A stretch of 64,000 nucleotides of DNA. It comes from Pseudevernia furfuracea. Lineage: Eukaryota > Ascomycota > Lecanoromycetes > Lecanorales > Parmeliaceae. The translations under genes were made by a program, and so were the position numbers. The notes beneath the pieces are model-generated. The model was not told the origin of the DNA. It saw only the letters and a list, made by a program, of their open reading frames with translations, and did no database searches. The stretch lies in contig JAIUPT010000039.1 of assembly GCA_022315425.1 (NCBI GenBank), forward strand, positions 744,001 to 808,000, in the 5' to 3' direction. How positions within the stretch are numbered: the stretch's first letter is position 1; every line of letters starts with the position of its first letter. Positions 1 to 11,080 of this stretch are shown here, piece after piece.

Positions 1-826
1 TGTCTCTGGCTGGTGTGATCTCCAACTCTGTCCTTGAACTTCGGAAAGGTTCTGAAAGATTTCTGCGCCGTCGAGTCAAGGATAATCCACAAAAGGCACC
101 CGTATCAAATTCCTTCCTACTTCAGGGACTCTCTGATCCCACGTTGACAAAGAGGCTGGAGGAGGATGGATGTCTTGAGGGGGAGTCCGAGACACAAAGC
201 AACGGAAGTGGTGGAGTACTGAAAAGACCTGCGAGTTGAAGAGAAGATGCGTCAGATTCTCAAAGTCGTCCTTCGGATCTTTGAATCTCACCTCTCTTCA
301 GCGTTTCAACGATGCAATCCATTCGTAGACGGAAGTATGTTTGTTGCGGGAGGGTCGGGGACAGCTCCTGACTTTACAAACCAGTCAGCTCTGCGAAGAC
401 ATCGAAGGTCAAAGGCGGTTGCTGATACAGAGTTCGAAAGTCCGAATGTACTCCAAGATGGCGATGCGTCTGCTAGGAACTCGAGTGATATCGTAGAAGC
501 CAAAGGTTGACGGAACGCGTGTGAACTCGAGGATGAAAGCGCCTTGGTGAATTCGAAGTCAGCATATGTTGAGCCGCGCGACTAATCTTATGAGTGGCTT
601 GCTTCAGCAATGTATAGTCTCAGTAGAGCAAATAGACCCGGAGGGATAACTTACTTTCAATGAACTTAAGCCAGCAGCGGGACACATGGAGGCAAGGGAG
701 AAGGCTGTCAGAGGGTGCTTTGATGGAAGGAAAGATCTCGGGCTTAATCTTCGCAGCGATATCATTAGAGTTTAGGCACAGAGCAAGGATGAGAAAGAAG
801 GTCGTCATGAGAAGTGCCGTGATCAT
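1..826 (-). CDS. 5' end of a probable secreted protein gene, runs off the left edge
   Basis: Reading right to left, an ATG at 826 opens a 57-codon first exon ending at 655, followed by a textbook GTAAGT donor. The first 20 residues are a strong hydrophobic signal-peptide-like stretch (MITALLMTTFFLILALCL). Upstream there is a TATATATA box on the same strand and a pyrimidine-rich leader, so this looks like a genuine, expressed gene start. A CTGAC branch site and an AG near 540 suggest where exon 2 begins, but two frames are then open for about 150-200 bases each and I cannot choose the rest of the structure. I do not recognise the family. The product probably enters the secretory pathway. The gene is incomplete here because the downstream exons lie left of the window or are too short to resolve. 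Confidence 0.5.
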
Positions 827-1083
827 AAGAGAAGATGTTGTGTGTGAGTTCCTGGGTTGCGAGCTGTGTTATGTGTTGCTAATATGTTGTCGGCACGACG
901 ACCACATAGTAATGCTGTAGTAGCGATAGATAACTTAAAGCAAGACGGTCAAGACTGTGTGCCAAAAAGTATTAGTTTGAAGGGGATAGAAGTTATAGAA
1001 GGATGTGATATGTGTGTATAAGAAAAGAAGACATGCATGGAAGATGAAAAATTTGAGAGAAGCTGAGAGAGGCTTAGGGGGTT

Positions 1084-1091
1084 TATATATA
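1084..1091 (-). promoter_or_regulatory. TATA box of the secreted-protein gene
   Basis: A perfect TATATATA lies about 260 bp upstream of the ATG at 826. It is followed by a CT-rich, AT-poor leader on the minus strand, typical of fungal 5' untranslated regions. Confidence 0.5.
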
Positions 1092-3277
1092 GCGGGATAC
1101 CGCTATTCTTATGTCTTCGCTGTTGTTATTGTTGCTATCATGTCTTTAGACTTCACGTTGTCTGTTGTCCGTCTCCGTTCACGTCCAGGACTTGATTCAT
1201 AGACATTCATTCATCATAAACTCCCATTCACATACTTCAGTTTACGGTTATAAAACTCTGCTTGATTTGTCGGAGACACGCTGTGGTTAAAAGATTTTAG
1301 AAGAAGCTTAATAATGTAGTGACATAGTGGATGTAATCAATAATGAGTGGGAACACTCAAGGACTGAGCTTCTTATACCGTGCTCAGTTGTCGCCGGAAG
1401 ATCAATGACAATCAAAACTGCGAGTTCATGACCTTCCTTCTTCCCAGTCCCACATGTTTTGGCTTTAGCTATCATCTCTTGAGAACTGTGTGTTGTTTCA
1501 GAGGCAAGTTCCTCTGCTGATCATTCCTGGCTTTAAGTCTTAAGTCAGGCATATGACCCACATCCGTACTCTGTCGAAAAATTCACATAGTGTAGATAGG
1601 GCGTCTAGATCAACAATGCCGCTCAGTGTGGAGCTGAGAGTCCAAGCTATCTCTGCAAATGGGTGTGGGTGTGGTAAGATCCCATCTTTGACTCCTGCTT
1701 CCGCCATTGTTTAAGTGTCTCATGAACTTCCCCATTCTTTCCCTGCTTGATTGCACGACGAGCAAGAAGCGGACAACTCTCTTTGAGTTTTATTATTGCT
1801 TGGAATGGTGAGGGTTACTCCCTTGGTAATGAGAGTAGGGAAGATGTGATGATTGTTCGTGAGACTAATGGCAGCAGCCTCTTCATCTGAGAGTGTGCCA
1901 CCTAGCACCTCTGCGCCAAAGGTACCTTGCCATTCTCTTTTGCGAAGAACTTTTTTTTCTTCAAGGTCTCTGCGTTTCCCCTGTCTTTTTCGCTTCAGCG
2001 AAGGATCTTATTTCTTTGTCTTTCAACTCTGGAACTCCTTTGACGACAGCTTTGACAAGACCATGCCTCTGAGTTAGACGTTCCAGCAGTGGGCCCAACA
2101 CCCTGTGTATTCTTTTTGTTATTACATTATGAATGCAACTTTCCTACAACAAACATTAGCACAGTTGGAGAATACATTGTACATAATACTGGCCTTTCTC
2201 CAGTAGCAGAGAGCGCATACCTTATCTTCCCCATGTTGTACCGCGCGCCTACGAGGGCGAGACTCGCTCTCCTCCGCTCACCTCCAAAGTCGAATTACCG
2301 TCAGTCAAGTAAATGCAAAAGCCACACCAAATACTGGCCAGGTTTGTTCTTCGACTCCATTTTTAACACTGTAGCGCAGCTTCCCTACAAGTGGCAGCTA
2401 TGGAGGGTATAATGACTCAAGACTTGCTTAGTATATGGCCTCTTACCAGTGATATGGCTGGTGAGATGGTAGAGATTGGAGAGTATGATACCAGAAGGTG
2501 ACATTTGAAATGGGTTGTTCCCCTTGAAAGGGTAGATTGCATGGTAAGGAGCCAGGGGAGAGAAGTGAAAGTTTGATTGTTGACCATTTTGTATTTGTAG
2601 TGGAGATTTTGGAAAAGTTGTCTGATGACAATTGTAATGGCATGCAACCTCTAATGATCTCCATTTTTGGTATTGAGATGCTTGAACATGATTGAGAATG
2701 GATAACTTTTTAGGGAAGAAGCCCAGACCTGAGGAAGGCTCGTTGTGGTAAGTCCTGTTGGTGATAACTTTTGAGGGGAAGCAACCGATATTGTTCGCTG
2801 TATCTGACAAATGAGAGCTCAAACTAATCAAGATAGACGGTTTGTCATGGCTAAGTTCCCAATCAATGACAAATTCGGATGGATGGTCACCTATAGTGCT
2901 AGCCACTCATGGTGAGCAAAACCCAGACTGATCACCAAAGAGAATAGACAAGTCCTCAATCAATTACCTCCTATGTGGGAAAAAGCCCCAAGGCAATACC
3001 AAGGTTGTTGGCAATATGTAAGAAGGAGAGATTCTCTGTGGGATTAAGTACTTATGACAGCCGCCGATCTCCACGCTAAAAGTTCACATACGCTGACCGG
3101 CGTTCAGTAGTGTCACGTATGGGGAAGGAATGAATTGTAGAGTGTATCAGGGATGCTAATTCACGACTATGGAGTGACCTACCCATGCCACAACAGAGAG
3201 AGATTCACAGAGCAGTGAAGACAGAGATATGGTAGACAATGAAGCATGGAGAAAATGAAGGGTCATGATTAAGGTAC
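1092..3277. other. No convincing gene
   Basis: Only short open frames occur. A frame at 2385-2906 (-) is open for 173 codons but has no ATG near its start and resembles nothing I know. A short minus-strand frame at 1720-1908 also lacks context. The stretch separates the left-edge gene from the 3' end of the PUF6 gene. Confidence 0.5.
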
Positions 3278-5451
3278 TTACTTCCCATCAAGTTTCCTAA
3301 GTAAAAGCTGAGTTCCCTTGTTGCCCGTCTTCACAGGCGCCCCCTCCTCAGACTTAATTCCTTTCGATTTTTTGCCCTTCACCTTTCCGCCTTCTTCCCC
3401 AGCTGGCCCAGCCACTTCAACCAGCTTCTGCCTATCTTTCCCCTTGCTCAACTTTCCGTTCAATTCCTCCGCATGAGAAAACCCCGGCGCTTCCAGTAAG
3501 CCAACCACAACGAATGAATTAGCACCTGTTGCCCAATCCAAAATTTCATCCTTGATTGCGCTGTAAAAAACATCATGGAACCCTAAAGGGGGTTCTGCAA
3601 GGTCGATTTCCTTTTTGGTAGGATTGAACCGTCCACCCAGCACTAGGCTCTTCAGCATCCTTCCCGCGGCAGGTGATTCTAGCAAGGACTTTGTCTCGAC
3701 GTCAACGGTTGCTAACGCAGCAATGGCAATCACAGCAAGCTCTCTTCCTCCAGGAGCGCCGAGAAGTACTTCGCCGATGAACTGACATCCAAAGCTCGTC
3801 GACACCAACTCCTTCGCATTTGAAGCTATGAGTGAAAGCAAAGGTGGTGAAAGCGATGCCACCAGCTCTTTCCGCCTGACCTCTGGATCCTTCTTCGATG
3901 TTGTACTTCGAATCCTATGGATCTCATCGAGGAGCTTGAGGTCCTCGTTCGGCAAAATCGCCTTCGCTTTGCCGCAAAATGGATAGAGAAGCGGCACTCG
4001 TGCATTGAGATGGTTGGCAGCTTGCAGTAGGTCCTGCTTTTGGCTCTCTGAGAGTGGTTCTTTGCCTACGAGTTCGGTGAAAACGGATTTGGAGACTAAG
4101 ACTGTATCATCGATGACATCGTAGACTGCGAGGAGGACTTGATGCCCGTAAGCGTCGTAAGCCAGTGTCTTCATGTTCTCCTTGTACGTCCTAAGGATTT
4201 GTTTCCGGTCTTTCGCGTTGCCGTATGCGAGGGCCAGACACACGAGACGAGCGCCAGATTTGGTAAAGGCAAGATTTTTGAGTAAATCGCCTTCTTCGTC
4301 ACCCTTCAAGAGCTCGATGAACTCGGTGGCTTCTTCACTTCCGGGTGTAAGGTTGAGGAACTGTTGGAGCATGGCATCGTGGAGCATCGTAAAGCCTGTA
4401 GTCTTCTTCTGCACGAGGAGATTGACTAGGTCATGTAAAGATCGCATAATAGGAGTCCTTTTCTCTGGATTGTCCTCAAGTATTTTCTTCAAGTCCGCGG
4501 ATATTGGGCCAGCCTCACTGGACTTAAATAGAGCGAACTCGGTGCCATACCATTCTCGTAGCAGCGTCGCCTTCTGTGAGGGCGTTGCAATACCACGGTA
4601 TATATCATCCAGTATCCAGGAAGCTTCTGAATGCTTGATCATCCGTCTCGCATGGCCATAAAATTCCGGCACCACCAGATCCCTAGTCTCCTCGTCGCCA
4701 TGCACCAGCATCTTTCCGATCAAGAACTTTGCGTATTTACTCTCCGCTAGTGTCTTATACTCTCCCTTCAGTTCCCTCGCTATCATCTTCCGCTGATCAA
4801 TATTGGCGTATTTGAGAGCCGTCTGAATGACCCTGACTGAGTCGTGCTTGAAAACAAAGTCCTTGACTCGCCCGGTAATAATATCGAACAGCTCTGTGAC
4901 TAGGCCTTTTCTTTCTTCTCTTGGGACATGAGATTTCCGTCGTAAGCGCTCCCAGAGCTTCTTGGAACGGGCTATTGAGTCAGCGTTGGGTTTGGCGGCT
5001 TTGCGCTCTTGCTTTTCGACCTTTTGCTTTGCATGTGCTTCTTTAGACGCGTTTACTGCTCTGAAGTCAGCTACATCTAGCCAATTGCAATTTTTGCTGG
5101 CATGCCTGATTGGGCTCCATCTGTATTAGGAGCCTTCTTTGCTGACTGCGATGCACCCGCTGCCTCTGCAGCAATCTTCACCCCTCCATCATCGTTGTCC
5201 TCTGCAATTCCAACACCTTCCCAACTTTCGCCCTCCTCGGTCTCCTGGTCTGACGGCCAGCTAACACCGTTATCGTCGCCACTTTGCGATGTAGTGTCTG
5301 ACTCCACCAGAGGATCCGAATCCGTAGCTGTCTCTAAATCTTGTACACGTTTCGACCTTTTCGCTGTCTTTTCTTCCTTCTTCGGCTTTTTCGGGGTACT
5401 ACCAGCGTGAGCTTTTGAACTGGGGTTCTCTTTACGCTTTGAGGCTGTCAT
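3278..5451 (-). CDS. PUF6: PUF6-type Pumilio-homology protein (ribosome biogenesis)
   Basis: Probable two-exon gene, about 695 aa. Exon 1 starts at 5451 with a Lys/Ser/Glu-rich acidic and basic tail. The frame then shifts, so an intron is needed: the acceptor CTTCAG with a CTGAC branch puts exon 2 at 5060-3278, and the best phase-matched donor is GTCAGC at 5146, which is weak. Exon 2 carries the conserved RSKKLWERLRRKSHVPREER block, then KDFVFKHDSVRVIQTALKYA and repeated Puf-like helices, with a basic Lys-rich tail. In the family (yeast Puf6, human PUM3) the protein binds RNA in the nucleolus, helps 60S subunit assembly and represses ASH1 mRNA. The stop TAA at 3278 overlaps a GTAAGT, so a further tiny 3' exon cannot be excluded. 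Confidence 0.9.
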
Positions 5452-5909
5452 TGTGGGTCATAGGGTTGAATGAAAGATGAAAGGCTTGTGGAAAGTGGGA
5501 TATTTTTCACGGCTCTCACCGGCAAAAGTTGCCTTTTATTTTAAATTTGCAACAGTCAAAACCACAACGTTGAAGCAAAGGATGGCCATTATCCATTATG
5601 CAGTAGGACTACATGGCAAGAATTTCAAAGTCTAGAGAGGAACGTAATATTATCATTCGCTGTCTTCCAATTAGGCAGCTAGCCCTAGCTATTGGAGCCT
5701 GCTCCTCATATACAACATTATCCAATTCGTTAAATATTTCCACCCGTGGCCTCGCAGCCGTATGTCTTGCGTAGCGACAGCATCTCCAGATTGTAGGCGT
5801 CCAGCAAGACCGAACGCTCTCTCGTCAGAATGCCCCAGTACGCAATGCGTAGCAACATAATCGTCTCCCATTACAACAGAGGCCTTCCCCCATATCCCAA
5901 ATTGACCAT
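5452..5909. other. Intergenic, PUF6 promoter side
   Basis: This holds the 5' flank of PUF6 and the 3' flank of the next minus-strand gene. I see no further gene. Confidence 0.5.
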
Positions 5910-6857
5910 CTATCTGACGACTCCATCATCGTTCCCATTGACAATCGGCCGATCGATGTTACCTAGCTCGGCACCTTGACCAACACTCTGCCCACGCTTC
6001 CTGCCTGGAAGATGAAAGCCTCTGTGACTGGAAGTTGGTCGAGGAGCATCGCCCGTCACTGGCGTCTCAGAATTGTCACCAAAGCGCGCGAAGATGCTCT
6101 TTTTCTTCGGTGGTTGTTTTCCTTCATCATTGAGTCCAACATCCTCGAAGCCTTCTTCGTCCTCAGTCGTTGGTTCTGGTCGAGAGAACGAGTCAGATTT
6201 GACAGCGGAACGCGACGGACGGGACATTGTGGAATCTAGGCTTTGCCGTGTGGCGTTGGGTTCGTGTGGGTAGACGGGAGAGCGGGCGGAGATGTCCTGT
6301 AGAGGATAGAATAAGATATGATGTTTTAGGTAGGTGGGCAGAATGCTTGTCTTACGAAAGATCTGCGGTATGAGTCGAACGATTCGCGGGAGATGGAGAA
6401 AGGCTCATTCTCATTGAGCATACTTCGATGGTTGGAGGACATGGTGGATGTGGGTGATTTTTGCCAAAAGCTCTTCTTCTCTGGCGGTGAAGGCTGTTGC
6501 ATTGATCAGCGCCATTGTGCTAATACAATAGCGCGAGATTCTTGGGCACTGCTCACGGGAAGATAGACACCACTATCGTTAACGACTAAATGTCTCGGAT
6601 CAGCTCGGTCCTCAAGTTTCATGCGGGTGGTAGAGTGGTAGAGTGGGTCACACACCGCTAAGTTTGTATTCAGCAGCCTCCTCCTTCCTTGGCTTGATGC
6701 TCAACGACGATGAAGCTCTTGATCCAGTGTAGCTCGATCTCTCCGATGCTGGCTCACCACGAACGCCGAGGGAAGGCCTGACATTCTCGTCTGCGAACGT
6801 TGGTACGCCATTGACGACTGGGGGCTTCTTGTTGAATGGATTGCGGAATGGAGGCAT
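5910..6857 (-). CDS. Conserved fungal protein of 251 aa, function unknown
   Basis: Four exons join in one frame: 6857-6656, 6585-6557, 6493-6356 and 6296-5910, with donors GTGTGT, GTGAGC and GTAAGA and normal AG acceptors. The start is the ATG giving MPPFRNPFNKKPP; an in-frame codon further up is less likely to start translation. The product is polar, Ser/Pro-rich and mostly disordered. It carries short motifs I associate with a conserved family restricted to filamentous ascomycetes: VVNDSGVYLP, PPEKKSFW, FSISRESFDSYRRSF, EEGFEDVGL and a C-terminal GFHLPGRKRGQS. There is no signal peptide, membrane segment or known domain. The 29-nt second exon is unusually small but keeps frame on both sides. 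I know of no function for this family. Confidence 0.8.
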
Positions 6858-7322
6858 GGTAATGAATATGCTATATTCGAACAATGCAATGGCTTGGCGA
6901 TGTAGAGAATAGATACACTAGCAATCAAAGCATTAATGTTGTGGTTGTTGTCGTTGTCGTCGAGCTTAGAGTATTTCGAGCTGAGATCTAGGTATGAGTA
7001 CCTAAGGTATGTATGACGGCAAAAACGGATCTCGGAATGCAATTGACCGAGCTAAAGCGGGAAGTTGCAAGCGAAACCGTGGTCCTTTTTGCCTCTTCCT
7101 CTGCAACAGCGTCTCTTGGAAATGGCATTGATCTATTGGCATGGCACCTTACTGGCCTTACTGGGAGCAGGAATTTGTGTACATTCAGATCCAAGTACCT
7201 AAGAAGCAGATGCCTTAGAGCAACTTTACAGTCTTATTCTGATTCTCCACAAAATTTCCACAAATAGCTACCTTAGCGGAGCTTTGTGGTTCTGGACTAC
7301 GGTCTACAGGCGGTTACTTGAC

Positions 7323-7515
7323 TTGTTACGGTACTGGAACGGTTTCTTAGTTTCAGAACTACATAACGGTTCTTTAAATATTACGTTTCAAAAAAATCAT
7401 CGTATTTTTAAAATATCGGTTTTAGTACCGTTGCAGAATAATGACGTTAAAATATTAAGAACCGATGCAATTCTGTTATCGTTACATATTTGAAACCGTT
7501 TAAATACTGTTAAGA
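7323..7515. mobile_element. MITE-like imperfect palindrome
   Basis: The left arm (7323-7346, TTGTTACGGTACTGGAACGG then TTTC) is the approximate reverse complement of the right arm (7492-7515). Inner segments pair too: CGGTTCTTTAAATATT near 7367-7383 with AATATTAAGAACCG near 7451-7464. Both pairs centre at about 7417, so the arms fold on one axis with small indels. The composition is very AT-rich with TpA enrichment, as in a RIP-aged repeat. No coding capacity is present. It could be a decayed non-autonomous DNA transposon or a fossil hairpin. Confidence 0.45.
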
Positions 7516-8432
7516 CATGCCAAGCCTGCCAAGCTAAGTACTCGGAAGTATTGAATAGCGAGAAACATCAACGCTTTTAAGTATTTAACTGCAAAAATGA
7601 GCGATTTAGACGATTTTCTCGCGGGGGTGACATACCCCAATACATGCGCCCACTATGGTGAGGGGCACGGGGCCTATGTATGGTGGCATGTTGGTGACTT
7701 GGTGTGGGGTTGCGGAATCCTGCACCTAGGTTGCCGGAGTCGGTCTTTCGACGCTAATTGAAAGATACAGCTGACTAATCATGTTACGGTTATTATTTAA
7801 GAACGTTTCATTGACCGGGGACGTCTATAAATTGTTACGATTATTATTTGTCACTGTCAAATGGCAAGTATATTAGGGTGTAACGTCCCGCCAGTATTAC
7901 AGTAGCACTACCGTAGATTTACGGTACCAAATCCTGGCCTTGTGTCGCTAAGGTACACGTACGTTACACGCTAGCCCGCGGGCCACACTGCGAGTCTGCG
8001 ACTCGCCATCCCGCTTGAAAAACCTTGGACCCTCGGCATTGGCCATTTATCAACGTTTGATACAGGGACATGTTGGGGGACGGGTTGTCATATAAATATG
8101 GCGTCCAAGATTCTGCAGTATCATGCACCACAATTAATATACTGGAAACAAGCTGATAGGGGGAAAACAATTCCTCGTATGGGACAGCAAATAGTGCATG
8201 CGACCCGTGTGTCGAACCCCATAAGATGCTGCAGGGCAGTTGAAGGAGATGCTCGGGCGTGCTCATAGGCGGGGTAAATTCCCTTGACTTAACTTTTACC
8301 ACGAAACACTTCAAGAAGATTTAGAGTAAGAGAATAGTTAGTTACGGTATGAAGCGACAAGATGATTGGAAGAATAATAACGACGTCCTTGCATCGCAAC
8401 TACGGACTAGATAGTAAATACGGATAGTAACT

Positions 8433-8456
8433 AAGGTACTAAGGTACTAAGGTACT
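8433..8456. repeat. Tandem repeat (AAGGTACT)x3
   Basis: Three exact copies of an 8-bp unit lie head to tail within a region already rich in TAAGGTA and TACCTTA motifs. Confidence 0.9.
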
Positions 8457-8871
8457 AAAAGGGGAGATGGCCAGCGCGTAGAATGCATAAGGTATTTACG
8501 TGCTGGATACCCGAAAAACAGGACATCCAGTCAAGCAAGGCACGGGACTTTACACGCATTTAGAGTAGATACCTTAAGTACGCACAAACTTGACTTGCAT
8601 GCTGCGCTTAACGCATACACACCTTTTTCTTCTTTTTCTTCCCTTCCCAAATCCCAAATCCCACCTTCGCTCCCTTCCCTGTCTCTTCACCACTTCACCT
8701 CGTCGTCATCAATGCCTGACCACACCTCCTTCTGGCCTCAGTCACTCATTTCAACCCACAGCACCTAATATCCACCACATCTAATATGCCACCTTATCGA
8801 TCTTAGTCATCCACAGCAACCACGACAAGTTCTACCAAACTCCCCCACTAGTCAAGAACGACGACGTCACG

Positions 8872-10422
8872 ATGGGGAAAGCCTTCTTCACGTCATGGGT
8901 ACTATGGGAGAAGATGGTCTTCGTGAGTCAACAAAGCAGTACCCCCGACATGACACCTTACTGACTGGTTCAACCGTCAGATCCTCGGAGCTTCCATTGT
9001 ATGCTGTCCTACCCAAACCTGTGAAACAGCACGAGACTGACTTGTACAGCTCCTGGTCATATTCCTCGGATTCATGAAGCTGACCTACAATAAATGGAGA
9101 TTGCGCAAATATACAGCCGTCGCCGAGACGAAGGCGGCGTTACGGCAGGAGATGCAGCACACCGCCAGCGTCAAGCGAGGTCGAAGTCAGCGTCAACAGA
9201 TCCCGTTCGGAGTTCGAGCGCTGGAGAGTGGCATTGAGGTAGATGGTGTTTGGAAATCTGGAACGAATACACCAGCCAGGCCTGGCAGTCCAGACATAGC
9301 CGCGAAGAAACAGCAGTCAGCTCATAGAGACCAATTTCCTGAAGCATCCTCGTCAGCCTCTGAATTGTCACGCATCGAGAGTCCGCTGCCAGTCCACGAA
9401 TACGCTGGCATAAATCATTCAGCTGGCCCCTCATACAAGACCCCCAACCCGTTCGATCGGCCTGTGTCATCAGAGCCACGACACAGCAAGCCACCCACCT
9501 CCGACCATCAACTTCATGCCCGACCCACCTATCAGCCTCATCGCTCCTCGCATTTGCGGTTCAGCAACTCGCTTAACCCGGAAGATTCGGCGGCATTCGC
9601 AGCTTTGGAGGGCGGTTCAATGACTGCTAAGGGGAACGGAAAGTGTACTGAAGGTGAGAATTTCCCGCTGTGTCTGGTAAGATCCCATGCTAAATTCGAA
9701 ATCACTCAGGATCCGACTCATCAGAAGAAGAACTCCGTGACGACACATCATGGCCTGGCCACTCTAAGAACTCATCCGGTAGCGAGAGTCGTGACTCGAA
9801 CCAGCCAACGCAACCTAAACCGTCGTCAAACGGTTATCTTCATCCTGCATTTCGCCAGCCTCCGAAAATTCGTACCTCCAACACATACAATCCCGACAGA
9901 TACAAGCCAGTCCAGCTTGATCCTCTCGCAAGCAACACCGAATCACACATGGACGAAATAGGTCGACTGCACGTCCGCAATCGAGAAAGTGGGATGACTG
10001 TAGTGTATGCGCCTGTGGAAGACTCTGTCTCCAGGAGGTTTGCTTCGTCTCAGGGTTCGATCCATGAAGCCAGCGACCCATTCGCCACGCCCGAGACCTC
10101 GCCGAAAGAGGACCGCATTCCAGTCATGGTAGACGCTCCGCCTCCAGACCAACATTCGGACATGATCGGCAATGGCGACATTGACTACATCCAAGGCCAT
10201 GCCCAGCCTTTGCGACCGTTCGATGGTAATCGACAATTAAGACGGTCCCAAGTTATCCGCAAGGTCAATTCAGGATTTGAAATCCTTCGCCCTGGCAGTC
10301 TAGACAGCCCACGACAGAGCAGTGACATTGCGGATGTGAGGGAGGACTTCAATCGGAAAACCAAGAAGCTGCAACGGCGGAGCCGTGCCACTAGTGGATC
10401 AAACTTCGTTGAGGATGTATGA
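8872..10422 (+). CDS. Conserved fungal single-pass membrane protein, unknown function
   Basis: Four exons: 8872-8922, 8981-8998, 9050-9653 and 9710-10422, giving 461 aa. All junctions are GT-AG and in phase. Only splicing restores the N-terminal membrane segment, built from MVF (exon 1), ILGASI (exon 2) and LLVIFLGFMKLTYNKWRLRK (exon 3). A conserved block PFGVRALESGIEVDGVW follows at about residues 60-80. The rest is a long polar, Ser/Pro-rich tail with motifs GSSHLRFS-like, LEGG, NGYLHPAFRQPPKIRT and MTVVYAPVED. I know this arrangement from uncharacterised proteins widespread in filamentous ascomycetes. A short outside or luminal N terminus and a long cytosolic tail are likely by the positive-inside rule. 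I know of no function for it. Confidence 0.8.
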
Positions 10423-11080
10423 GGATTCGATCCAAGGACTGGAAGGCCGTTCTCCATCACTGATTGCGTTTTCACATAGCGTTTGGGACTGGAATGGAGT
10501 CATAGTGCGCGAGCAAAAAGCCCGGTTTAATCAGCATTCAACAAAAGGCGCACGGGTATACCACAAACTGGAGGTTGACAATTGCATACGAAGACTTCAG
10601 CATGCACATCTGGACGGGGCTACTGCATGGCCTGATGCTACACTCAGAGAGCAGCAGAGCGTTGGGAAATGGACCGGTTGCTTGGCGGATGGCATTGACC
10701 ATGTAAAGCAGTGTTACAGTAGACTTAATGACTACAAGAGCAGTTGACGATGTACATGGGAGTAGCTTGATCTTTGCTACAGCGGATGAAAATTGATTGC
10801 ATTGAAATGAGGTCCCTTAATTTTTTATCACGACTTTCAGCCCCGACCTATTAGCCAATATGTCCACAAATCACGTGAACTGGCGACGCCAAGGCTCGGC
10901 TTGGAGTCGCGTCTTTTTTCTTGCTTGCACGACATCAACAACCGTTTGCCACACAACTTCGAAATCTACACTTCGCACAAACCCTGGAGTCAGCAAAACA
11001 GTCTTGACATAAAGCTATTACTTGAGTAAGACAACTTGTCAACTGTCTCCCCAAAAGCTCGATCTCGGAACCCCGCAGTC
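10423..11080. other. Intergenic between the membrane protein and RAD51
   Basis: No supported gene. A frame at 10385-10747 (+) overlaps the end of the upstream gene out of frame and has no homologous look. The 3' part is the RAD51 promoter and leader. Confidence 0.5.

Larger units (their letters stand above)
6858..8871. other. 2-kb AT-rich divergent intergenic region with repeats
   Basis: This lies between two divergently transcribed genes. It contains a large imperfect palindrome (7323-7515), related words such as GTTACGGTTATTATT near 7789 and 7837, and several TACCTTA/TAAGGTA motifs. A minus-strand frame with ATG at 8266 could give about 100 aa ending at 7964 but has no recognisable feature. 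The last 300 bases before 8872 are CT-rich, as expected of a fungal promoter and leader. Confidence 0.5.

Noticed and set aside
2385..2906. 173-codon open frame on the minus strand
   Set aside because: It has no ATG near its start (it opens at a GTG), no family motif and no splice or promoter signals.
7964..8314. Minus-strand frame of 116 codons
   Set aside because: It begins at a TTG; from its first ATG (8266) only about 100 residues remain and nothing in them is recognisable.
10385..10747. 120-codon plus-strand frame after the membrane-protein gene
   Set aside because: It overlaps the upstream gene out of frame and shows no ordered motifs or proper start.
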